A stretch of 57,026 bases of DNA from Balamuthia mandrillaris. Lineage: Eukaryota; Discosea; Longamoebia; Balamuthiidae. Below are positions 33,819 to 45,837 of the stretch, one piece after another (position 1 is the first letter of the stretch; each line of letters opens with the position of its first letter). The notes under the pieces were generated by a model, which saw only the letters and a program-made list of their open reading frames with translations, was not told the origin of the DNA and made no database searches. Made by a program: the position numbers and the translations under genes. The stretch is taken from NCBI GenBank assembly GCA_031835245.1, contig JAVKOQ010000329.1:1-57026 (forward strand). The letters run 5' to 3'.

Positions 33819-35947
33819 ATGGAGGACATGGGCTTACCTCTGGACAACAGCAACTGCCCTTCTAGAACAAAGGCGCCAAGAAAACGAAGCATAAGTGAGA
33901 GCACTTTCTTTGTTCCTTCTTCTTCTCCTCCTCCTGCTGTTCCCACGATCAGCAGCAGCAGCAGTAGTGGCAGCCATAGTAGTATCAGCAGTGGTGGAGG
34001 GAGCGAGAGCGCAAGCAGCAGCCTCGATCACACGGAGCCAAACGATTGGGGGCATGCCAAACTGGTCACAAACTGGTGGAGGCATCCACCAGCACAACAG
34101 CAACAGAGCAAACACGAGGAGGAGGAAGGGGGCAACAGCTCCCATGAGAGCGAGAATGAAATACCAGAGGAGGAAGACTACGAGGATGATGACGAGGAGC
34201 TGGATCGATCCTCTGTGTTGGGTGCCACGGCCTTGGCCTTGGCCCTCCAAGTGGACCAAGCCGTGCTCGAGAACACGTTGAAGGAAGGTTACCAAATCTA
34301 CGATGAACGAGGAAACGTACGTTCACCTTTTTGTTATTCTATTTTTGATGCTTGGACTTCTTTTTTAAAAAAACAACCATAACCACAAAACATAAACAGG
34401 GAAAGGTGATCTTCTCTTTGAGGGAGCTGCAAGATGGTCGCTGGTTTTACACCGAAAATGGGACCAGGTTGGAAAGGATTTCGGAGCGGCAGGTCTTGTT
34501 GTCAGTTGAAGGAGGTAGCTTCGTCCTTCCCCTTCTTTTTTCTGTCTTGCTGGCTGCGTGCTGCTTGTCTATTGAAGTTCTGATTTTACTAAACGCAACT
34601 CTATGCAAAAGTTGACAAGAGCAACCAGCGGCAACGCGTAATCGACATTCCAGAAGAAGAGGACTTTGTATCTACGGAGGGCATACTTACTATTGATGTA
34701 CAAAACGCAAAGCCAGTACTACTGGTATGCCTTCCCTAGCAAATAAAGGAAAGCAGAGAAAGATAGAAAAAAAAGGAAGAGAGGGGCGAAAACGGTATCA
34801 TTAACAAATCAATTGTATAACATTAGGCTGAAAAGGAAGATGAGGAGTGTCCCTCGGCAGAAGCACAAGTGGAAAAGTTTACAGGACTCAAGTTCTATGA
34901 TGGCATTCCAGTGATAGCCGTTCCCAAACTTATCAAGGAGCATGAAACAGAGACCAAAGATTCTTCAACGGATGAACTTGATGCCAACAAAGAGAGTGAA
35001 GGAAACGCCAACCCTAGTTACAGTAAACAACGAAATAGGAGCGGGAGAGGACCAAGCTCTCGAAGGAAAGGAGTGTGGGGAAAGATGAAGAGCGTGTTTG
35101 GCAAATCAGGACGACGGGCATCACCCTCTCAACCTTTGCCGTTGGAGCACGGCACCGTCATCTTTTCACTACAGCAACTGCCCGTTGACCCCACTGTCAG
35201 CTACATCTGCGCCTCTTCTCTCCCAAAAAAGAAGAACGAAAGCAACCAGGAAGAGCACAAGAACAAAGAAGTTTGCAACAGCAACGGTCGCAAATTGGTG
35301 TGTATTACTCGGCTATCTTCAGATGACTTTGAGATAAACGGCAATCAATACAAAACGGCTCAAGTGAAGCAAGAACTGCCATCCGATTGTTCTCTGTTGG
35401 ACCTCGCCTTTCCTCATCCCCATAATGGCGAAGAAGAAGGGCAAAAGGATCCTCTCCACTCACGTAGCCTTGACAGCTCGCCTCGCCACTCCTCAACTTT
35501 AAGCCTAGGCTCTTATGGCCACGGCAGCTATTGCAGGTAGGTAAAATTTCGTTTTTCTGTTTTATTACTCACTTATGTGACTTTTAATCTATCAGCAATC
35601 GTAGCGGGGATAAGCGGCCCAACGTCTCAGATATATTTCGTCTATCAAGACAAGTGGACGACTTGAACTTGCAAGACGTCCACTTTGTGGAAGAAGAGGA
35701 GGTAGAGTCGGTGCTCGTCCCACAGACCCAACGGGCCATGATGCAGCAGTTCCACGAACGGCTGAAGACCGCTGCACGAAGAAGACAAGAGGAGAAGCAG
35801 CAAAAGCTTTCCGAAATGATGGCCAAATATAATAACGATTCTTCCTCCCTCCCAACAGCTACCTCTTCTGAAGAGGAGGAAAGACGCGCTTTGGATTATC
35901 CCGGTGACTATTATCACCATTCGACGCTTGGTCCTAATGAGGAGTAG
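33819..35947 (+). CDS. Unrecognised, largely disordered protein
   Basis: Start MEDMGLPLDNSNCPSRTK. The N-terminal 150 residues are Ser-, Glu- and Asp-rich, with a short helix LGATALALALQVDQAVLENT. Exon 2 holds GKVIFSLRELQDGRWFYT, and a later exon holds HGTVIFSLQQLPVDPTVSYI; the shared VIFSLxxL core suggests a divergent internal repeat. Between them are acidic exons and a basic patch (SSRRKGVWGKMKSVFGKSGR) that might bind membranes or nucleic acid. The C-terminal exon has a charged coiled coil (QQFHERLKTAARRRQEEKQQ). The exons splice in phase with introns of about 60-90 bases, and the stop is TAG at 35945-35947. About 600 residues. I know no family; the gene model is better supported than any function. 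Confidence 0.6.
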
Positions 35948-36525
35948 ACTTTCTCAGAAGATGAGCAACAAGATTTAAATTTGAGCTGGTCTGTCTTTCA
36001 ATAGGTGAAAGAGCGGCTTGTCTTTCTAGTTCTATTTATTATAATGATTGGCCTTCTTTGTAGATAAAAAAGCATTTGGTCAATCATTTTTTTTCGGTTT
36101 CTTCTCTTTGTTCCGTATCATACTATTCGGCTTCGATTTCTTCCAAGCCCTCGAAGGGTCCGCTATCGGGTCGAACAAGGGTTGATTTGCTTTATGCCCT
36201 GCATTCCCTGGATTGGATTTGGTGGTGATTTTGATTCTTCAGCGTGTGCCTCCGGGATGGTGGTTTCCAACTCATCGCAATCTTAATGCCCAGATTACTC
36301 GTCGTTGATGCTGCTTCTTTATTCTGCATTGCTCACCGTTTGATTGGTTCCCACCTTAGCCATCGAAAGTGTTGCCAGCGCGAGATGATTCAAGGCCATG
36401 TCTCCAATTGCTCGAAATCTTTTTTTGGTTTCCATATATAACTTTGCTGGTTTAGATTCTTACTTTTGTCCATTATTTTGTTGAATGTTAGTTATTTAAA
36501 ATCAGTTTTTTGAGCATTGCTAAGG
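35948..36525. other. Spacer, no gene seen
   Basis: The 3' UTR of the preceding gene and the upstream region of the short coiled-coil gene. I looked for a tRNA (gggtcgaac near 36170) but found no matching arms. Confidence 0.5.
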
Positions 36526-36886
36526 ATGCTGACGGACGCTTCCCTTTCCTCCTCTTTCTCTGATATCAGAGCCGAGAATGCACGCCTCCGACAACTGCTG
36601 CAGCAACGGGAGCAGCAGTGGGCAGCAGAAAACCTGCAACGGGAGCAGCAGTGGGCAGCGGAGAGGCAGCAGTTGGTAACAGAGGTCAACAGGCTGAAGA
36701 GGAAAAAGGAGGAGAGGGAGGTACGTCATTTGCTCACCACTCTCACTTTGTTGGATCACACCACCCTTCAAGACCACCCTTCTGAGCCACCTACCAAACG
36801 CTCTCGTGGTGGTTTCTTTGCAGCATCCCCGCCCTGTGCCTCAACCCCGAGTCCCCTCTCAGCCCCAGCCAGCTCCGCTGCTGTAA
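36526..36886 (+). CDS. Short coiled-coil protein, copy 1 of a tandem duplication
   Basis: Two exons (36526-36720 and 36824-36886) with a clean GT-AG intron in phase 0 give 85 residues. The sequence starts MLTDASLSSSFSDIRAENAR, runs through a glutamine- and arginine-rich coiled coil, and ends VPSQPQPAPLL. It is almost identical to the start of the gene at 38114, including the intron, but has an extra 33-base tandem unit (QREQQWAAENL) and reaches a stop soon after the intron. Homology begins only four bases before the ATG. It may be a working truncated paralogue or a decaying copy. No family recognised. Confidence 0.5.
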
Positions 36887-36963
36887 CTGCAACCACACGC
36901 ACCAACATCGGGGCAGATATACCAACGAGCTGTATCTACCCCACAATGGGACACCTATCTTAA

Positions 36964-38109
36964 TACCCTACCCTCGCCAAAGTTGTGCAAACCCAGCATG
37001 CCAATGACTTTTCAGGAGGCAACTGACACACCAACAACATTCACGATAACTGCAAGACAAGAAATCATTCGATCCTCTCTTCCTCTTCCTCGCACTACTT
37101 TTCTTATCTCCTCTTAATCGCTCTCTTCTCTTCTTTTTCTAGTGCTCTGGTTCTCTCTCGTTGGTGGTAAACCATTGCAAAGACCAAATCGTAGATATGG
37201 GTATCGTTTTTCGGGTAACCCCAGTACACCGTTGCGTCGGTAGTCTCAATTGTGTGCCCGCCTCCCATGCATGCAAAAACACAACTGGTGATTCACTTTT
37301 GCTTTTTTTTTTTGCCTTTAGAAATACATGTGCATACACAAGGGAAACAGAAAAAAAATGCGAAAAGGCACCGAACTATGCGCCAATGGGCACCGGCTGA
37401 AAATGTGAAACATTTCTTCCTAGAAAAATTTTAGTAGCCCGGCTTGATGCGTGTTTGACGCATACCGTCGACAAAAATCACTCTTTTTTTTTCCCGCCAA
37501 AAAAGTTCCCAACCTGCAATGCCGTCCTGTTCGGCGAGGACAATGTGGGCCATTGATGCCGACTACGTTCTTGTCAACTCGTCCCTTGATGCACCGCCTA
37601 ACAAAACGTAAAGTTTCACCCTTTCTTTCCTTTCTTTTACTTTTTTACATTTCAAGTAGCAACGACAACATCAACAACAACTGCAGCAGCAAACGGCGAA
37701 GATGAACCAACCCACCAACCACAAACAAACCGATGCCTCAGAGGAAGAGATTAGGTACGATATTTCACACCCCCTTGTGTTTGTTTACTTTGGGTTTATC
37801 GTGCTACTCTGTGCCCCTCATTTATGTTTGATTATTTTTCCTGGATTGGCGGGATTTATGTATTTTTTTTGTGGTTTTCTTTTCGTGTATCGCTTTCTGT
37901 TTTCTACCACCATCTTGTTGTTATTCTGTGGTTTTTTTTCTCGATGTTCGTACCTCGGCCTGTCCTAGGGTTTTGCTACATCAACCAGCATTTCATTTTA
38001 CTACATTTTTCACGCAACAAAAAAGTTGTTTTACGTTGAAATTTTTTGTTTGATTTGAAACAATCGGATGTCGACGAATTTACGGCGGTTCACTTTGTTG
38101 TGCGACGCG
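36964..38109. other. Spacer between duplicated copies, with a possible stray exon
   Basis: Mostly T-rich. At 37519-37608 a frame MPSCSARTMWAIDADYVLVN ends at a plausible donor. At 37690-37755 a Gln/Asn-rich frame (MNQPTNHKQTDASEEEIR) also ends at a plausible donor (GTACGATA), but the phases do not join into a clean gene. They may be leader exons of the gene at 38114, or remnants. Confidence 0.3.
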
Positions 38110-38113
38110 AAGG

Positions 38114-39474
38114 ATGCTGACGGACGCTTCCCTTTCCTCCTCTTTCTCTGATATCAGAGCCGAGAATGCACGCCTCCGACAACTGCTGCAGCAACGGGAG
38201 CAGCAGTGGGCAGCGGAGAGGCAGCAGTTGGTAACAGAGGTCAACAGGCTGAAGAGGAAAAAGGAGGAGAGGGAGGTACATCATTTGCTCACCAATCTCA
38301 CTTTGTTGGATCACACCACCCTTCAAGACCACCCTTCTGAGCCACCTACCAAACGCTCTCGTGGTGGTTTCTTTGCAGCATCCCCGCCCTGTGCCTCAAC
38401 CCCGAGTTCTCTCCCAGTCAGCTCCGGTCCCCCAGCCCCAGCCAGCCTCACAACCTGACCCCCAATCAACACACGAAGAGGCTGAAGTCGCCAAACTCTT
38501 GTCCGACCTGAAAAAACGGGGACTTTCCCATGTAGAGCTCCAGCCGCAACCAACCTCTGCCCCAGTCTCAACTCTTGCCGCAAGCTCACCCACTACCTCA
38601 ACCGCAACCTCTGCCGCAAGCTCACCCACTACCTCTACCTCTACCTCTACCGCAACCGCAACCTCTGCCGCAAGCTCGACCACTGCCTCTGCCTCTCAAC
38701 CCTTGCCACCTCAGCCCCAGCAATCTCAACCGACAACTGCAACTTCAACTCTGGAGGAACGGATCGCCTTTGTAAAGGCATTTTCTTTAAAAAAGTTAAT
38801 AACATCATCAATAATATTATATAGTTATTGTTTTTTGCTTCGTGTATTAGGTTCTGCTTCCTCAGGACCCCTGCCTGAACCCTGGCTTCTTCTTGTTCTT
38901 GTGCTTCTCCTTCTTTCTCCTTCTTTCCTGTTCCTCCTCTTCTTCTTCTTGTTCTTTCTTTTTCTGCTACTTGTGCCTTCGTTCTTCTTTTGTTCTGTTC
39001 TTGGGCTGCAATGAAAGTTTTTTTTTCTTCTTCTTCTTCTTGTTCTTCTTGTTCTTCTTGTTCTTCTTCTTCTTGTTCTTCTTGTTCTTCTTGTTCTTCT
39101 TTTCTTATTCTTTTGTGCTAAGAAGTTTTTTTCTTCTTGTTCTTCTTCTTTCTTTCTTCTTTCTTTCTTCTTCTTCCTTCTTCTTTCCTCTTCTTCCTTC
39201 TTCCTTCTTCCTTCTTCCTTCTTCCTTCCTTCCTTCTTCCTTCCTTCCTTCTTCCTTCTCTTCCTTCTCTTCCTTCCTTCCTTCCTTCCTTCCTTCTTCC
39301 TTCTTCCTTCCTTCTTCTCCCTTCTTCCCTTCCTTCCTTCCTTCCTTCCTTCCCTTCCTTCCTTCCTTCCTTCCTTCCTTCCTTCCTTCCTTCCTTCCTT
39401 CCTTCCTTCCTTCCTTCCTTCCTTCCTTCCTTCCTTCCTTCATCGATGGATTCTCGCCGCTCAACCAAAAATAA
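38114..39474 (+). CDS. Coiled-coil, Pro/Ser/Thr-rich protein, copy 2 (long form); 3' end uncertain
   Basis: Exon 1 (38114-38275, 54 codons) is the coiled coil shared with copy 1. Exon 2 (38379-38771, 131 codons) starts HPRPVPQPRVLSQSAPVPQP, has a short helix EEAEVAKLLSDLKKRGLSHV, a long Thr/Ser/Ala stretch and ends TLEERIAF. Both introns are in phase 0. Exon 3 starts at 38851 (VLLPQDPCLNPGFFL) and then enters a TTC/TTCC microsatellite. The frame stays open through it to 39474, giving about 190 Phe/Ser/Leu/Pro residues. The part past about 38890 is more likely UTR, intron or repeat noise than real protein. No family recognised. Confidence 0.45.
38895..39440. repeat. 550-bp TTC/TTG then TTCC microsatellite
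   Basis: TTC-rich up to about 39180, then ttcc/ttcttcc, ending in a nearly pure (TTCC)n run at 39356-39440. It lies between two convergent genes. It is the longest simple repeat in the window and prone to copying errors, so its length may be wrong in any assembly. Confidence 0.95.
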
Positions 39475-39614
39475 TTCCTGCAAACGCTATAGATTCTAAT
39501 GAAATATTAAAGTACAAGCACGTTTTTGCAGTTGGGCGGAGTGCAAAAAACCAAGGCCGCCTGCTTTCGTTTTTGCATCTCCTCCTCGCTTGGTATGAAA
39601 ACGTGTAAGGCAAG

Positions 39615-39916
39615 CTACAGGTTGACAACGACTTCTTCCTTGCCCTTTTTCTTTGATTTGTCTTTCTTTGTCTTCTCTTTCTTCGTCTTCTCTTTCTTTG
39701 TTTTTTCTTTCTTGGGAGTCTTTTCCTTTTCTTTGCCTTTGTCCAGTATCGGTAGCTTCTTACTCCCCTTTTTCGACTTGTTTGAGAGATCACCACTTCC
39801 ATCGTTTGGAAGCGGGAGCTTCTCATGGCTTCTTGTATCAATGCTATCCAACCCTCCGTTTGAAAACATGGCTGCAGTTTCATCTCGTTTAGGATCATTC
39901 CATTGCAATAGACGAG

Positions 39917-39963
<47 letters not shown>

Positions 39964-41778
39964 CCTTGTTGCATGTACCGGCCAGTACTCCAGCCTTTCG
40001 TTTCTGGATTATCACTAAACGAAGAGGTAGGACTCACTGTAGGCGAATCCTTACTATGCCGGTTGAGCGCCGAAACCACAGGAGAATCTGCTCCAACCAA
40101 CGATCCGCTCTTGCCAAGCATGTCGTTACCAGTGAAGAGATCAGTGCTGCGCAGCAGGGCTCGTCTGTTATCACGCTGAGGAGAGGCCAGTCCTTGCTGC
40201 TCTTCCTTCTCTCTCCTCTTACTTTCGTTCTCTGCCTCGATGGCCGCCGCTTCCACGGCCAAGCTGGCATCCTCCCAACCATAGGGCAGCTCAGCAATGT
40301 CCGAATACATGGCCTTCAATCTGCGGACCACCTCCGTCATAGGGGGACGGTCGTTGGGATTGCCTGCCCAACAGTCTCGCATCAGCTGCGCATAGAGGGG
40401 AGGAGTGGCGGCCACTGGGATGGTTGGACGCAGCCCTTCCTCTATCTGCTTCTCCAGTTTGGCCACGAAACGGATCTCGTACTCGTCAAAGGGAAGTTTG
40501 GCTGTCAACACTTCATACATTATCATTGCAAAGGAATAAATGTCCGCCTTTTGTGTTATGTATGTTATCAACATACACAAGTTAGTGATAGGAAGAACTG
40601 GAGAGATAAAGAGGAGGAAACCTTCTCCGAGTATTCATAGCCGGCCATGATTTCCGGGGCAAGCCAGAGAGGATTGTCAACCACTCTTCCAACAAAGGTC
40701 GTTGAAGCGACACATGTTCCAAAGTCAGCCACTTTGCAAACAACTTGCTCATCTGGATCAATGCTGGTCAACTGGTTTGATGCGAATGTATCAGCGATGA
40801 ACGAAAGTGAGAGCGAGAGAAGAGAAGACGGAAAGAACTATTACCAGCACGTTAAGCGTCTTCAAGTCACGGTGAATGATTTGTGGAGTTTGTGCGTGCA
40901 TACATTCCACCCCTTTGGCGATGTCTATAACCAGCTTCATTCGCATTTTCCAGTTCAAAATTTTGTCGAGATCGTCTCGATGAAGGAGGTCATAGAGGGA
41001 TCCATGTGGCACGAATTCTGTGACCAGCGCCAATGGACGTTTGCTCAAACCTTTTTTCATAATGTCAAAAATGAGGAGAAAAGGAGCATAAAGAACTAAG
41101 TCAGAAGGAAGACAAGATAAGCGAGACAATACCAATCATGCGGACGATGTTAGGATGTTGCAACGTCTTCATTATCCAGGCTTCAGCTCTGAACTCGTTG
41201 AAAATCTGTATCTTCATCAATTCCCGTTTTTCCTCCGAAAGCTTCTTTTTGGTATTCATTTTCAGCTCTTTTACTGCCACCGTTTGCCCTTTGTACTCTC
41301 CCTTATAAACCGTTGCCGCCCCTCCTTCTCCTATTTGAGTGCCCAGTTCTATATCATCGAATTGTATGAAGGCATCGCTGAGGTCTGCCAACGTAAGATC
41401 TGGCACCAACTGCACAGTGTTATAACGTTCACAAAGTTATACAATGAAATGAATAAAAGCGACTAGCGAAAGGAGAAAAAGAGAAGCGAGAAGAGAGGAG
41501 GGAGGAGGGAGAATATAACAAACCAGATCAAGTGGAACAGAGGAAGTGTGTGGACAAGGAACAGAGTCTTCCCCTTGGAAGGCGCTCTTCTGGCAAACGC
41601 TGAGGGGCACCAATGTGCGCTCCGATAGCCTTTTCTTTCCTTTGCCGCAGTGGTCGCACCTACATACAGCAAACGCTTCGCAGTTCACTTCGAACCATGA
41701 CTGTACCAAGTTCATTAGCGAGGCATCCAAAATTGTCATCAGGTTAGCTGGGTTGGAGCCTCGCACTTGGATGTAAAC

Positions 41779-41815
<37 letters not shown>

Positions 41816-44800
41816 AGAGAAAGAGAGAGAGCGAGAGATAGAATAGGAGAGAAAAAAGAATGCAAAGTTTAGTGTATCAAATACACTTTAGGAAGGATGT
41901 GAAAGTATTTACTCTGTTGTTCTTCCTCGTTGGCTTCCAAAAGGCCCAATGTGTTGCCACCCACAGAATTATGAGCGACCAAAATGCCGTTCTTCCAATA
42001 TAGTTTTGGACTTGTTATCTGCAACGTTCTTACCATGAAACGGCTAAATAGTCCTGTTTTTGTTTTGTTTTGTTTTTTTTCGAGTTTGGTTTGTAAAAGG
42101 AGAATAAAAGAAAAATAGAGAAAGAAAATATAAACCATGAGGCAAGAAATCCAAGCCATAAACACGCATGATGGTACCGTCTCGTTTGTCTTTGGTCAAG
42201 CAGGAGGCAGCCCAGCCTGTCCGCTCTAAATCTTCTGGAACAGGCTTCAGGTCCGGAAGCAAAGTGGCAATCAAGCTACGTCCAGATGAAAGACCTTGAG
42301 AGAAGGAGAGGGAGAGGAGTAATGGAAGTTAGTCTAACGAAAGGAAAGGAGATAATAGACCCCTAGGTAAGTTACCTTTCTGAAGAGGATAAGAAACTTC
42401 ACACTTTTCAAGAATGGCAAGCAAGCTTTCATGCAACTCGGTAGGATACTTGGGCGGCTTCCAGATATGTATCAAGTTCTTGTGCTCGATGATACCTTCG
42501 CTTACGCAGTTGTGCTTCGTGGTGACGATGCTTCGAAACACCGAGGATAACCATGTTGGATCCAAGATGATGAGATTCTCCAAGGCAAGATTGGTGCGAT
42601 ACGAATTTCCGGTGAACTTTACTATGATGCCCAAGTCATGCATGAACTGCAGGGCCGAAGCAACGCTCCTATCCTCTACACCGCATTTGATGGCCATTTC
42701 CTTAAAGTCCTCCATCATGAGAATGGGAGGAGAAATGGCTTTCCTCGCTATCTTGATTTGTTCTTCCAGCATCGCGAAGGAGCTTGGTATTTCTTCGCCC
42801 ATGTGTTTTTGTTCTAAGACAGTTGAGAGGAGGGCTTCGCGAAGCTTCTTGAATCCTTTCTTCGTTCGGCAACTTACAGCAAAGTAACCCTTCGCGATGA
42901 ATCATATTAGCATCAAAGCAAAAAACATCAAACTAGCAAATGAAAACTAAACAAAGCAAACAACAACTTACACATTGAGTAGTGATAGAGAGCACTTACC
43001 TTGATGCCAGGGTATTTGTCTTGATAACTGCCAGCAAGAGCGCCAAACATTTCCTTGACATACTCCTTCGTACATTTCTTGGCGTCTCTATGGGTGCCAA
43101 CCACCAGCACAGGGCTCGCTTTGGTCTTTGAGTGAATGGAAGCCAACCAGTAGTCAATCTTCTTTTTGCTGACTTCTATAGGCTCCGCCATGTTGAACAC
43201 CACCAAGAAGAGGGAGCGCTTGGAAAGAAAGAAGGCGTGAGTGGAGTAATAGAGCTCCTGTCCTGCAAAGTCCCAGCAGCTGACATTGACGTCCTTGCCC
43301 TCGGGAGCAGCTGCTGGGAAACGAAGATTGTGAATGTCGATGCCATCCGTGGAGACGGTATCCACAAACTCGTTGCCCAGAGCTTCCTTATCTCCTACTC
43401 CTGGCACCACTATTTTGGCTTTTCTTGCAATGGCGCCAGGAACGATGGAATTCTTCTTCTTGACGGCATTCTGGAGGAGTATCTCCTCCTCGGTCATGTC
43501 CTCCTCATCCTGTGCCGTTGTGCTGAGGAGGTTGTACAAGCTTGTCTTGCCGACATTCTCCTGGCCGACAAACATGAGCTTCATGCGATAGACTTTGCTT
43601 TTGCCATCTTTCAAGGCTCGTACATAGCCCAACAGCTTGCTCACTTCTTGAGTAACCACTTCGTCGGGGATGAGGACAAGAGGATTTCCGCTTAGGTTCA
43701 GCGTTTTGAGGTTTGTTAGGTCTCCCTGAAAGTAAACAAAGTTAGCTTGCACAAGTTAAAACAGACAAAGTAAAACAGAAACAGCAAAAACGTACCAACT
43801 GCCAAGGAAGACCGTTCAGGTTGTTGTTGGAGACGTCAAGAGAAGTAATGGAGGTGAGACTTCCGATTTCAGGAGGCAGAGAGGTGAGTTTGTTGTTGCT
43901 CAAGTTAATGGTGTCGATAGTTTTAGATTCAGCCACAGCAAGGAAGAATTCCTCCGGAAGAGTGAACATCTTCAACCCAGAGAGGTGCAAGGTGGGGTGA
44001 TTAATCTGTTCATAGATGCTCATCAGACAAAGGTCCTTCTCCTCGATAGGGTTTTGTGAAAGCGTCAGTTGGGTCAACTTCTTCAATGCAAATATCCGTT
44101 TAGGCAAACTTTCCAAGTCGTTGTGATCCAGCAAAAGGATTCTGTTGAACGCAAAAACAGTACAATGGAAGCAGGAATGAAGTAGAAACAAAAATAAGAA
44201 GAAGAATACCAGCAACATCACCATAGAAATAAAAAAGAGCCAGAGAGCGAGAGAGAAAACGAGAATGAGAGAGAGAGAGAGAGAGAGGAGAGAGGGAGGC
44301 GTTCATACCTTAAGTTGGTGAGAAGAGCAATTTCAGGAGGAATGGAGGAAAGTCGGTTGAAGCGCAAGTCCAAGTGTTCCAAGGACTTCATGTTGGAGAG
44401 TGCAGAGGAAGGAATGGATGTGAGGAAGTTGCCAGAAAGATCCAAGACGGTGAGCTCATGCCCATAGAGCATCACCTCTTGTGGAAAATGAGGCAATCGG
44501 TTGGAGTAAAGGTAGAGCTTGGTTAGACCTTTGCCCTGTTTTTTGCGAAGCTCCTTTTTGATGAACTTAACCAAAGTAGAAGTATCCGAACAAAAGTGAA
44601 AGCCTCCCAGGTCCAACGCCTTTTGATAAGTATTCGAGAAGAGGCCGCTGTCTCCTTTCATACGTTTTTGTTTGAAGGATTGATGTAAGTTGGCGAGCTT
44701 GTTGGCTTTGTCGGTATTGCGCTCAAGGAAGGCGTTGCCTTCGCTGCTCAGCCCGCGCCCGTTATCCTCAGCAGAGAAGGAGATGTGACGGATGGTGAAG

Positions 44801-45579
44801 TTGAGCTCGATATAGGCGGATAGGCCTGACTTGGCCTTGTCAGCAACAGGGCAGTCGTTGCAAAGCAGCCTCACGAGGCTGTGGTTGTACTTGAGCATGC
44901 GTCCAAGTTCCAACATTGCTTTATTGCCCACCTTTTAATGACAATATTATTAAGGGCAACGAGAATAGCAAGAAATGATAAGGCTAACTAACCTTTTCGT
45001 TGCCAGAAAGATTAAGTTCACGCAAGAAAGCGTTGCTGCGCAGACGCAAGTGGGTCACGCCATCGTCCGTGATCTTGTTGTTCGATAAATCCAAGCTAGT
45101 CAAGCTGCAGTTCTGCCTCAGTCCTCTGGCCAGGATCAAGAGATGCTCATCTGTTAGGTTGGAGGAGGCTAATCGTAGGACTCTAAGGTTGCATGTTGGA
45201 GAAAGACTGCAATCCACCAGAGCAGAGAGGCTCTTCTCGTCTATGACGCTCTGGTTGAAGCTCAGCAGCTCAAGCGTGCTGTTGAAGTCCTTTAGGATGT
45301 GAGCCACGTAGAGGATGCCTTTGTCGTTGAGGTTAGCTTCTCCGCGGACCTGTCGGTCGAGATAAAGTCTACGGAGGCCTTTGTTGGTCTTCAGGCTGCG
45401 AGCTATGTCTTTCATGCCGTCGTTGCCAAAGGGGTTGGCGCTTAGCTTCAACGACTCTAGCGTGCTGTTGTGAGCCAACATTCCTGCTAGCGATTTGGCG
45501 CCCACTTTTAAGAGGGATAGTACGACAAGGGAGAGAGAATCAGTAAGTGATCGTTTTTACACTTGAGAGGAGAGAGGAT

Positions 45580-45620
<41 letters not shown>

Positions 45621-45794
45621 TAAGAGAGGAGAGAGGAGAGACAAACGATTGGTAATGTTGAAGGCAATAAACTCGAGCCGGTTTAACGTTTTGTTGATGG
45701 TAAGTGCAGTGGCGATGCTGGCAATCGCCACATCATTCAGTTGCGGGTGCTAAAGGAAACAAAATAAAAACAAGAGGTATGAGAGAGAGAGAGA

Positions 45795-45837
<43 letters not shown>

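Noticed and set aside
36160-36190. Possible tRNA T-arm (gggtcgaac)
   Set aside because: No acceptor, D or anticodon arms could be matched around it.
37445-37470. Short palindrome atgcg-tgtttga-cgcat
   Set aside because: Five-base arms are expected by chance in a window this size.
36522-38110. Retroelement or DNA transposon explaining the duplicated copies
   Set aside because: No reverse transcriptase, integrase or transposase frame and no terminal repeats were seen; the copied intron argues against an mRNA route.
38893-39499. Long Phe/Ser/Leu/Pro frames on the plus strand and Gly-Arg-Lys-Glu frames on the minus strand
   Set aside because: These are translations of the TTC/TTCC microsatellite in several frames. 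Only the frame continuous with exon 2 of the gene at 38114 is noted, and its tail is flagged as doubtful.
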